Assembly: GCA_002887195.1 (NCBI GenBank)
Contig: PJAB01001566.1
Span: 1 to 13,606 of the forward strand
Reading direction: 5' to 3'
Length of the DNA stretch: 13,606 nucleotides
Source of the DNA: Chrysochromulina parva
Lineage: Eukaryota > Haptophyta > Prymnesiales > Chrysochromulinaceae
Part shown: positions 1-9,500 of the stretch, in pieces
How the letters are laid out: the number at the start of each line of letters is the position of its first letter
Position numbering within the stretch: the stretch's first letter is position 1
Notes under the pieces: model-generated
Seen by the model: only the letters and a program-made list of their open reading frames with translations
What the model was told of the DNA's origin: nothing
The model's database searches: none
Position numbers and translations under genes: made by a program

Positions 1-250
1 CGACGAGCCTGAAGAGCTCCGAGATCGAGCACTGCTCGAGCCTCGCCGGCATGGAGTCGGCCTCGCACATCTCCCGGAGCACTGCCAGCTCTGCCGCCGC
101 AATCGTCGGCACCGGGTAGATGCCATCTTCGGTTGGAGCGTCGTCCATCATGTCTTTGAGCGTGCCTGATCGCTGGGCCACCCGGCGCGTCCACTCGACA
201 GCCTCGCCCTCGCGCGCCCGCAAGCGCACACGTTCCTGGTCGTCAAGCAT
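1..250 (-). CDS. SKP1-like protein (BTB/POZ fold), N-terminal part, runs off the left edge
   Basis: Reading the minus strand from the ATG at 250-248 gives 83 uninterrupted codons to the window edge, beginning MLDDQERVRL. An in-frame TAA lies about 100 bases upstream with no other ATG between, so this start is well supported. The protein follows the SKP1 N-terminal pattern: a short beta strand (VRLRAREGEAVEW, residues 8-20), then RVAQRSGTLKDMMDD (22-36) matching the family's 'A..SGTLK.MLDD' helix, an acidic loop, then IYPVPTIAAAELAVLREMC (43-61) matching 'IPLPNV....L..V..YC'. SKP1 proteins are adaptors that link cullin-1 to F-box proteins in SCF ubiquitin ligases; that role here is inferred from the family. 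The C-terminal SKP1 domain that binds F-boxes is outside the window, so a stand-alone BTB-fold relative such as elongin C remains possible. No intron is seen in this part. The gene is head to head with the TRP channel gene. Confidence 0.72.
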   Translation of the reverse strand, partial: MLDDQERVRLRAREGEAVEWTRRVAQRSGTLKDMMDDAPTEDGIYPVPTIAAAELAVLREMCEADSMPARLEQCSISELFRLV

Positions 251-542
251 ATTCGGGCGCGCGCTCGCTTCCCCTGAGCGCGATCGCTTTCTTTCCGCGG
301 GGTGAGTGCTCGCTTGTTGCGGCTCTCTTCGCAACCGAGTGCGACGTTAAGGTTTCTCACTTCCTCTTTCCCACGTCTGTGGGGGGTTCAGATGGAATCT
401 ATTTGTGAAGTCCAAATTTCAAGAACTTCATCACAGTCAGGTGTGTCGTCCGAGCGCCCAGTCCAGGAACGCCGCGGCTCAACTGCCTCCGCCTTCACGG
501 ACGGCTCCGCCTTCGCAAACGTCCCGCCTCACGAGTAGTCGC
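251..542. promoter_or_regulatory. Divergent intergenic region with probable promoters and a short upstream ORF
   Basis: This 292-base stretch separates the start codons of two divergently transcribed genes, so it should carry the promoter elements and 5' leaders of both. I see no clear TATA box; the most AT-rich part is around 345-420. On the plus strand an ATG at 392 opens a 48-codon frame ending in TAG at 536-538. It is out of frame with the TRP start at 543 and ends five bases before it, so it may act as an upstream ORF if the transcript starts before 392. The frame of the main start is open from about 405, but the first in-frame ATG is at 543. A 5' non-coding exon cannot be excluded. Confidence 0.4.
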
Positions 543-3500
543 ATGCACGATTCGGACAGCCCGCCTAGCCTTGCATCAGGCTCGATGAACTTTTACGCCT
601 CGATCGGGGCCGCGTCGGCGCGCAACGCCCGCGCCCGCTATAATGCCCGCGCCAGCTCGCCGACGTCCGCCTCCTCCCCGCCTGCCTCGGCGACCGGCGC
701 TGCGGGCGCCGGCGCAAGCGACGAGCCGCTCGACGCCGCGGCGCGCGGTGCGGACGACACTCTGGCCCAAATTAGGAACGACACGCCGCCGTCGCAAGAC
801 CACGCCCATTCGCGGCTGCGCCACGCGGGCAACAAGGTCGCGATCGTGAACGCGGTCATCTCTGCCTCCGAGTGGGAGCGCGTCAAGATGCCCTTTGGCG
901 AGATCAAGATGACGCGCCTGATGAAGGCATGCGCCAAAGGTAACTGGAGGTTGTGATGGACGGCGGAGGCTGATTGTAATCGTTGGAGGCTGATTGTAAT
1001 CGTTGGAGGCTGATCGCATCTATGGCATCTGATGACCTCTATGACCTCTATGGCATCTATGACATCTGATGACCTCCCTCATCAGGTAACCTGGAGGTCG
1101 TGACGGACGAGCTGCAGCTCCTCAGTGCCGATCCTGTACGTCGCTGCCTCCCGTTCCCCACAGCGCCTTCCATCCTCTTCTGCTGCTGACCATATTGGTG
1201 CTTGGATTGTCCAAATTTGGATCGGCGCCGCTGGTCCACATTAGGAACGGCTACAGCGCGAGTTGCTCGTCGGTGATGAGTGGGCTGGGTCGACCCCACT
1301 GCACTGGGCAGCATACTCTGGCGTCGCGAGTTGCGTCCAGGTCATTGCGATCTAATGGCCTCTGATTGCCATCTGATGACATAGGATATGCAATCAGATT
1401 GCAATCAGCTGAGTGAGCGTTGCGTCTTGCGGTAAGGCGGTCCTTGATTGCATCCTGATTGCCTCCATCATCAGGCGGTCCTTGATTGCATCCTGATTGC
1501 CTCCATCATCAGGCGGTCCTTGATTGCATCCTCATTGCCTCCATCATCAGGCGGTCCTTGATTGCATCCTGATTGCCTCCATCATCAGGCGGTCCTTGAT
1601 TGCATCCTGATTGCCTCCATCATCAGGCGGTCCTCGACAACCGCGCCGACGCGCGTGTGCGCAATACACGAGACGAGTCGATGCCCATTCACCTCGCTGC
1701 CCGGTACGGCGCTCGAATCGATCGACTGATTGCCCCGCCCTCGGGGGATTGCTTCTGATGACGTCCCTCATCGGGTGCTGCCTTCGGGATTGCTTCTGAT
1801 GACGTCCCTCATCGGGTGCTGCCCTCGGGATGGCTTCTGATGACCTCTCCGAATGCCCTCTGATGACGTTCCTCATCAGGTACGGCAAGCCCGACGTACT
1901 TGCGGCGCTCATCGCTTTCGATCCGGGCACGCTGCTTGCTCAGGTGATTGCGATCTAATGGCCTCTGATTGCCATCTGATGGCCTCTCTGATTGCGGCGC
2001 TCATTGCCTTCGAGTCGGGCCACCCCGCCGCTAATGAGGGACGCCATCCATTGCTAATGAGGGACGTCATCCACTGCTGATGAGGGACGTCATCCGCTGC
2101 TGATGAGGGACGTCATCCACTGCTGATGAGGGACGTCATCCGCTGCTGATGAGGGACGTCATCCGCTCTGATGAGGGACGTCATCCGCTGCTGATGAGGG
2201 ACGTCATCCGGCTGCTGATGAGGGACGTCATCCGCTCTGCTCAGAACACGCTCGGCAACACCCCTCTTGATTGCATGCATCATCAGACCTCTCCTCTTGA
2301 TTGCATGCATCATCAGACCTCTGCTCCTCCGCAGAACACGCTCGGCAACACCCCTCTGCACGAGAGCGCTGTCGAGAACCGCGTGGCGGGCGTCCACCTG
2401 TTCGTGAGCAAGGTACGTTGATTGCCGCTGATGACCTGCCCTGCATGCAAGCGCTCATCACGGCGCTTGCGTCCACCTGTTCGTGAGTCAGGTGGGCAAA
2501 CTTGAGGCCCTGCCGGCCACTGATGACCACTGATGACCGTCTGATTGCGTCCTCCATCAGGTGGGCGAACTTGAGGCCCTTGGTGTGAAGACGATCCCGC
2601 CGGATCTCCCGTCGAATATGGCCGAGATCGGGGGAGATCGATCGAATATGGCCGAGATCGGTGGAGATCGATCGAATCTGGAAGAGATCGGGGGAGATCG
2701 AGGCGGCGGCGGGAGCGCGGGCGCGGAGGGCGCGCTCGAGACGGCGCCCGAGGTCGCGATCACGCGCACGAGATTGCTCGAGATGCGCACCATGCCGGAG
2801 CGCGGTGGTTACACGCCGCTGCTCGCGGCCATCGAGTACGCCCCATCGCGATTTCGTCGATTTCGTCAAAGGATCTGAATGGCCTTCCGAGTGCCCTCGG
2901 ATGGCCTCTGATTGCCTCCCTCATTAGGTTTCGTCGATTTCGTCAAAGGATCTGAATGGCCTTCCGAGTGCCCTCTGACTGCCTCTGATTGCCTCCCTTA
3001 TTAGGTTTCTTCGATTTCGTCAAAGGATCTGAATGGCCATCCGAGTGCCCTGTGAGTGCCCTCTGATGGCCCTCTGATGGCCCTTCTGATGGCCCTCTGA
3101 TTGCCTCCCTCATTAGGTACGGCCAGCTGGATGTTGTCAAGGCGCTGCTGCAGGCGGGCGCCGACACGAGGGCCACCCCGATCAACTTGGCGCATGTGTT
3201 CGAAATGGAGGCACTGGCACGGATGGGCTCGGAGCCGGTGAGAGTGCATGCTGATTGCCTCCTTCATCAGGGCGGATGGGCTCGGAGCCGGTGAGAGTGC
3301 ATGCTGATTGCCTCCTTCATCAGGGCGGATGGGCTCGGAGCCGGTGAGAGAGCATGCTGATTGCCTCCTTCATCAGGGCGGATGGGCTCGGAGCCGGTGA
3401 GAGTGCATGCTGATTGCATGCTGATTGCCTCCTTCATCAGGGCGGATGGGCTCGGAGCCGGTGAGAGTGCATGCTGATTGCCTCCCTTATCAGGGCGGAT

Positions 3501-6500
3501 GGGCGCTGAGTCGGTGAACTTTCCTGCTGATTGCCTCCCTCATCAGGTGATGCCCATAGCCGATCGTCGCAGCTTCAAGGGACGCCAAGCGACGATGACC
3601 TCCCCACGTGCCAGGTGATTGCCACTGATGGCCATTATTGCGACTGATGAAGCCCTCCCCCGCGTACCAGGTGATTGCCACTGATGGCCATTGATTGCGA
3701 CTGATTGCCATTGACGAAGCCCTTCCCCACGTGCCAGTCTGCAACGAGTTGCCAAGCAGCATGCAATGGCAAGGGCGGCGGCGTCCGTGCTGCTGCAGCA
3801 GGGCCTCTCTTCACATCAGGGCCTCTCTTCACAGCAGGGCCTCTCTTCACCGCAGGGCCTCGCTTCACGCCGCGGATCTGCAAGGGATCACTCAAGGGAG
3901 CTCCTCAAGGCCAAGCCCAAATTTGGGCAGAGTTTCGTCGGCCCGACGTGGGTTTCGTCACGCGACCTCACCTCGCCGGGGCGAGGGGGGGGGTGGGGCA
4001 CGCGCCGTGGCGGGCTCGAATGGGACGTGCCACGTCACGGCGCGGTGTCCCTTGCGCTCTCAGCAGGCCATCTCGACGTACTGGTCGCGCTACTCGAGCC
4101 CGATGCGCCCGAGGAAGCGCTGCATGCAAACGCTCACGACGGCGCCTCCGCTTCCCCACAGGTGCTGGTCGCGCTCCTCGAGCATGAGCACCACCCAGTC
4201 ATCTTCACGTTCACACAGGCGAGCGGGCCTCGGAGGGCCTCTGATGAGTGCCCCTGATGAGTACCTCTGATGAGTACCTCTGAGTGCGTCAGATTGCTTC
4301 TCTCATCAACTCTCGGCCATCACAGATCAAGAGCATCATCCTCAACATTTGGGCAAAGACGGCCCAAAGTGCGGGAGGGGCCGGGGCCGATGACGGGGAC
4401 GAGCACCCCGGATCGAACAGCACAAGTCGGAACGCTCGTCTCTTCACAGCCCTGGTACGCTCGTCTCTTCACAGCCCCTCTTCACAGCCCTGGAACGCTC
4501 GTCTCTTCACAGCCCTGTTGCTCCACGCAATCTCCGAAGCGAGCGCCTCTGATCTCTGCGTGTAAGTGCTCAGCACGGCGCCCCACGCGCCTCTCCCCAC
4601 AGGTGCTGTCCGCGATCCCCGAAGCGAGCGCCTCTGATCTCCTCGATCTCGATCTCGAAGATCTCGGAGCGAGCGAGCGTGAAATCTGGGACCCGGAGGT
4701 GAAAAGCGGAGGAGCCACCGTTGCCCCCTCCCTGGTTGCATGCAAACGGCCTCCCTCTGCTTGCATGCTCATCCCACTCTCTGGTTGCATGCAAATTGCC
4801 TCTCTCATCAGGAGCCAAGCGAAGAGCCTACCCTCCCACGCCCGCAGGTGATCGCGACTGATTGCAATTGATTGCAATGGATTGCGATTGATTGATCTCG
4901 ACTGATTGCGACTGATTGCGCTCGCAGAACCCGTGCCTGATGGCCTTACGGCTCGCGACTGATTGCATGTGATTGTGTTCCTCATCAGAACCGAACCCGT
5001 GCCTGATGGCGTTACGGCTCGCCGGCTGATTGCATGTGATTGTGTTCCTCATCAGAACCCGTGCCTGATGGCGTTACGGCTCGCCGGCTGATTGCATGTG
5101 ATTGTGTCCCTCATCAGAACCCGTGCCTGATGGCGTTACGGCTCGCCGGCTCCTGCGAAGCGGCGACTCGGAGGTTCGTCAACGACCGGCTACGTGTGGC
5201 GCGGCTGCGCGAGGCCGAGTTGATCTTCGAGTTCGTGGCGAGCGGACTGCTCCACGTGGCGGCTCGAGATGCGATCAATGCGGAGGCTGCTAAGGGGTAC
5301 GATCTCCCTCGATCTGATGATGATTGACCTCTGATTGTGATGATGATTGCCCTATGATTGTGAGTGCCTCCCTCATCAGGTACAACCCGTGGCAGATGGG
5401 CAAGAAGAAGATCATGCCGCGAGTAGCACGGGATTTGTACGTGACTGACTCAGTCGACTACGCCGCCGAGCATGACTGCAAGGTCCGCTGAAGACCGCTG
5501 ATGGCCTCTGATGGCCGCTGATGACCGCTGATGACCACTGATGACCGCTGATCGGATCTGATTGCATCAGATCGCCGCGGACCCCTCTGATTGCCATCCT
5601 GAGTGCATGCTGATTGCCTCCCTCATCATCAGGTCTTCGTCTCCCAACCCCTCGTGTATGAGCATCTGCATGCTGATTGCCTCCCTCATCATCAGGTCTT
5701 CGTCTCCCAGCCCCTCGTGTATGAGCATCTGCATGCTGATTGCCTCCCTCATCATCAGGTCTTCGTCTCCCAACCCCTCGTGTATGAGCATCTGCATGAG
5801 ATCTTCTGGCCGTCGGTGCAGCCGGGCGGCGGCGATGACCTCGGCTTGGGGTGGTTCCAGATTGCATGCCTGGTCGTCTTCAACTTGGTCGCCTTACCGC
5901 TGCTCCCCTTTGTACCCAAAGCGTGCGCGCTTGATGACCATTGATTGCGACTGATTAGGCTTGATTGCGCTCGATTGTGCCTGATGACCGTGTTGATTGC
6001 CTGCCTGCCTCATCAGGTGGGAGAAGCGACTTGAACAGTTCTTTCGCGACACGACGGCGAACGGCACGCCGGTGCTGCTCTTCTGGCTGCTCCCCTCAGG
6101 CATGCCATCGCCCGCCAAACGAGCGTGCGGCATGCAAGCGCTCATCACGGCGCCCTCGCTCCTCCTCCCCTCAGGCCGCTTCCTATTATGGATGCTCGCG
6201 ATGGTCTGCCTCGCCAACCTTGTCACGACCGTACCCCCCCTGCCGATCCATTTCGAGCTCTACGATCTCGGGCTGATCTTGTATCTCGCGGGGATCATCA
6301 AGGGAGAACTCACCGAGATGCACGGCGACGTGCGCACCTACGGCGATCTTCGACGGTGCGAGCGCGCTCAGCACGGCGCGTCCCCCCTGCCCGCCCCGAC
6401 GCCACACGTCCCCACACCAAAAAGGGCACGGCGTGCATGCACGCGCTCAGCACGGCGCGCCACTCTCCCCGGCAGGTACTTGACCGACGCGTTCAACGTG

Positions 6501-9500
6501 CTCGACATGCTGCTCGTGATCTTGCTCGGCACGCTCATCACGGCGCGCCACGTGCACGTGATCGACCCCACGCTGCCCTTCGCCTATGCGGAGCTACCGG
6601 CACAGGTGATGGCTACTGATGGCCACTGATGGCTACTGATTGCTACTGTTGGCCCCCTCCGCTTGCCTTTCCTGATGACCTTCTGATGACCCCTTCTGAT
6701 TACCGCTTCTGATGACCCTCTGATGACCTTCTGATGACCCTCTAATGCCCCCCACTGATAACGTCCATGTTGGCGCATCGCAGGCGCTGATGACTGCTGA
6801 TGACTGCTGATGACTGCTGATGACTGCTGATGACTGCTGATGACTTCTGATGACCCTCTGATGATCCCTTCTGATAACGTCTATGTTGGCGCATCGCAGG
6901 CGCTGCTCGCTCTGGTCGCATGGCTCCGGTTACTCCAGATCCTCTTCATCTTCTCGAAGAGTGGGCCGTTGCTACTGATGGCCATCCGGATGCTCGAGGA
7001 CCTATGGCAGGTGATGAGGCTCTGATTACGCTCCTGATTGCGCTCTAATGGCCATCTGATGGCCATCCGGATGCTGGAGGGCCTGTGGCAGGTGATGAGG
7101 CTCTGATTACGTCTCTAATTGCGCTCTGATTGCGTCTCTAATGACGCTCTGATTGCGTCTCTAATTGCGCTCTGATTGCGTCTCTCATTGGGCCTGTGGC
7201 AGTTCATCATGCTCGCCTCGATCATCGTGATTGCGTTTGCATGCGCCTTCTACGTACTGCTGATGAACGAGCGCGCGGTGAGCCTACACGACGGCACTGT
7301 CGACCTAACTGACGACGCCGCAGAGGTGACGAACCCCCGATTGCCTCTGATTACACGATGGCACTGTCGACTTGTGTGACGACGCCGCAGAGGTGACGAA
7401 ACATGACGGCATGGTCGACCTGAGTGACATGACCTGAGTGACGTAACCTGAGTGACGCAACCTGAGTGACGGCGCAGAGGTGGCGAGCGTGTGGAATGTG
7501 CTCGGATTGCCCCTTCACCTCTGAGTGCATGCTAATGACCCCCTGATTGCATGCTGATGCCCCCCCTGATCAGGTGGCAAACGTGTGGAGTGTGCTCGGG
7601 CTGCTGATTGAGAGCTTAATGAAGGGCGAGCCGGATCATATCATGGAGCGCACCGAGACCCATGTCGCCTTCGCATGGTACTGATTGCCACTGATTGCCA
7701 CTGATTGCTATGGATTGCCGCTCATTACCGCCCATGCCGCGGATAGCCTCTAGATAGCCTCCTGCCTGACCGACCCCCCTACCTCCCCCAACCACCTCCC
7801 TACCTCACCCTACCTCTCTCTACCACCGCCCCTCCCTACCTCCCTAATTAGGGTCTTTATGGCGCTCTTCGGCGTGGTCGTCGTGCTGCTCCTCCTCAAT
7901 CTCCTCATCGCACGCTTCGCCAAGGTACGTTGATTGCCACTGACGATGCCCTGCGCTGCATGCAAGTGCTCATCACAGCGCTCGCGTCCCTCGCCGCGCG
8001 CTTCGTCAAAAACCTGATTGCATGCTAATGACATGGTCTGAGTGCGTCTGAGGGCGTCTGAGGGCGTCTGAGGGCGTCTGAGGGCGTCCGAGTGCGCTGA
8101 GTGCGTCCCTCTCCCCTCTTGATTGCATGCATCATCAGACCTTTGACATGGTCTACGAGAACGTGGATTCAAACTTCAAGGTGGCTTTCGCGCGCGTCGT
8201 CGTCGAGGCGCGAAAAAAGGAGCTACTCCCGCCGCCGTTGAACTTGATTAGCGCCATCATCAGCGTGCTGTATGACCTCTGCGAGCGCGGCTTTGCTTCC
8301 GACTTTTGCCGCTGCTTCCAGTGCGTGCTGATTGCGCTCTGACTGCGCTCTGATTGCGCTCTGATTGCGCTCTGAATGCGCTCTGATTGCATTTGGCTTC
8401 GTCTGATTGCGCTCTGATTGCGCTCGGAGTGCGCTCGGAGTGCGCTCTGATTGCGTCGCTGATTGCGTCCAATGACCTCCCTTACAGGTGCATGCTCTGG
8501 CCCTTACGCTGGCTGCTGTACAAGCACTGCCCGGGCGGCGACGAGGATGAGGCGCGTCATCAGCGGCTGGTGGAGGAGGCCGAGCGCCGTAATGAGCGCG
8601 AGGATGAGGCGCGTCATCAGCGGCTGATGGAGGAGGCCGAGCGCCGTGGTGAGCGCGAGTCCGGCGGAGCCGAGGGCGCGACGGCGCCCATCACGATGGC
8701 TGAGGGGCATCCTTCCACATCGATGGCTGAGGGGCATCCTAATATGGAAGGGGCGGCGATCGAGGAGGCGATCGAGGAGGATAGCAAGGCAGAGGATGAA
8801 AAGTGGGCCTTATTGGAGCTCCTCGTATGGGCGGCATGCAAGTGCTCACAACGGCGCCCTTGCTCCTCTCCCCACAGGTGGGTCGCATTGGAGCTCCTCG
8901 TATGGGCCGGGCGGCATGCAAGTGCTCACCACGGCGCCCTCGCGCCTCTCCCCACAGGTGGGTCGCATTAGAGGTGAAGAAGTACCTCGACAAAGCCTTG
9001 GACGAGAAGCAGGGATTGCGAGGTAAGCTGCTCGGCCTGATTGCATGCTGATTGCCTCCCCCATCAGAGGATCCGAGGTATGCGTGCGATTCGTCACTGT
9101 GCAATCGGTTCGTCACTGGCCTGTGATTGCCTCCCCGATCAGGTACGCTGCTCGATCAGGTGGTGCGATTCGTCACCGTGCGCTGGTTCGACATTGGCCG
9201 CGAAGAGCAGTGGCGCACCGACATGACGCGCCAGATTGGGCAGGTGGGTGTAACGCCTTGATTGCATCTGATGAGGCGCCAGATTGGGCAGGTGTGGGTG
9301 TAACGCCTTGATTGCATCTGATGAGGCGCCAGATTGGGCAGGTGGGTGTAACGCCGTTCTGATGGCCGTCCTGATTGCATCTGATTGCATTCTGATGACC
9401 GTCCTGATTGCATCTGAGCCAACCCCGCGAAACGAAACATGGGGGGAGGTTGGCAATGAGTGCCCTCTGAGATTGCCACTGATTGCGCCCGCTCGGGCCG

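Larger units (their letters stand above)
912..4218 (+). other. Ankyrin-repeat domain (exons 1-11)
   Basis: The ankyrin units are split by introns at recurrent places, typically after the 'LHxAAxxG' helix or just before the 'DVVxxLL' helix. Clear units begin at about 912 (exon 1), 1291 (exon 3), 1675 (exon 4), 2350 (exon 6), 2803 (exon 7) and 4032 (exon 10). Exon 7 carries an insertion of acidic repeats between two units, and exon 10 carries a long Gln/Ser/Gly-rich insertion (3780-4020) that looks unlike ankyrin. Such domains in TRP channels bind cytosolic partners or act as mechanical tethers; which one applies here is not visible. Confidence 0.7.
4326..5482 (+). other. Cytosolic linker between ankyrin domain and membrane region (exons 12-16)
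   Basis: Exon 12 begins IKSIILNIWAKTAQ and then becomes an acidic, Gly-rich low-complexity stretch. Exon 13 has LLDLDLEDLGASEREIWD, exon 14 is a 36-base microexon (EPSEEPTLPRPQ), and exons 15-16 form a helical, charged segment (RLREAELIFEFVASGLLHVA, then NPWQMGKKKIMPRVARDLY). This is the position of the linker-helix region that precedes the transmembrane domain in TRPC channels. Its boundaries and function are inferred from position only. Confidence 0.55.
5759..8320 (+). other. Ion-channel core and TRP helix (exons 17-25)
   Basis: Exon 17 carries a Trp-containing pre-S1 motif (HEIFWPSV) and a hydrophobic helix. Exons 18-19 hold S1 and S2, exon 20 S3, exon 21 S4 and the S4-S5 linker, exon 22 S5, exon 23 the pore helix, exon 24 S6 and exon 25 the TRP helix. 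The run WLRLLQIL...GPLLLMAIRMLEDLW followed by FIMLASIIVIAFACAFYVLL matches the usual TRP S4-S5 pattern 'lRllr...lGp....i..Ml.dl..F......lgFa.afy'. The outer pore is acid-rich (DGTVDLTDDAAE), which would suit a cation path, but no selectivity filter could be named. Confidence 0.78.
2442..8957 (+). repeat. Second intron-element family (GCATGCAAG...CCCCACAG), nine dispersed copies
   Basis: A unit of about 45 bases recurs only inside introns of the TRP gene. It starts GCATGCAAGYGCTCAYCACG, continues GCGCC with CTCG and a pyrimidine tract, and ends CTCTCCCCACAG. Copies: 2442-2466 (head only, intron 6), 4121-4161 (intron 10), 4561-4602 (intron 12), 6130-6174 (intron 18), about 6360-6390 (diverged, intron 19), 6433-6475 (intron 19), 7958-7995 (head, intron 24), 8833-8877 and 8913-8957 (intron 26). 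In introns 10, 12, 18, 19 and 26 it provides the whole 3' splice region. Multiple near-identical introns within one gene are what introner elements look like. Confidence 0.8.

Noticed and set aside
148..360. A 70-codon minus-strand frame overlapping the SKP1-like gene
   Set aside because: It is a different frame from the one that gives the SKP1-like protein and has no recognisable motif.
2031..2230. CRISPR-like appearance of the 23-bp repeats
   Set aside because: There are no unique spacers between the repeats, the setting is a eukaryotic intron, and the unit is the reverse complement of the acceptor module.
3965..4020. Possible frameshift at the run of nine G in exon 10
   Set aside because: Neighbouring sequence is open in the chosen frame on both sides and phases agree with exons 9 and 11. 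A homopolymer length error cannot be excluded, but nothing requires it.
5412..5867. A 151-codon minus-strand frame with repeated HADAHTRG motifs
   Set aside because: It is the antisense of the 63-bp copies of exon 17 plus acceptor, which explain the repetition.
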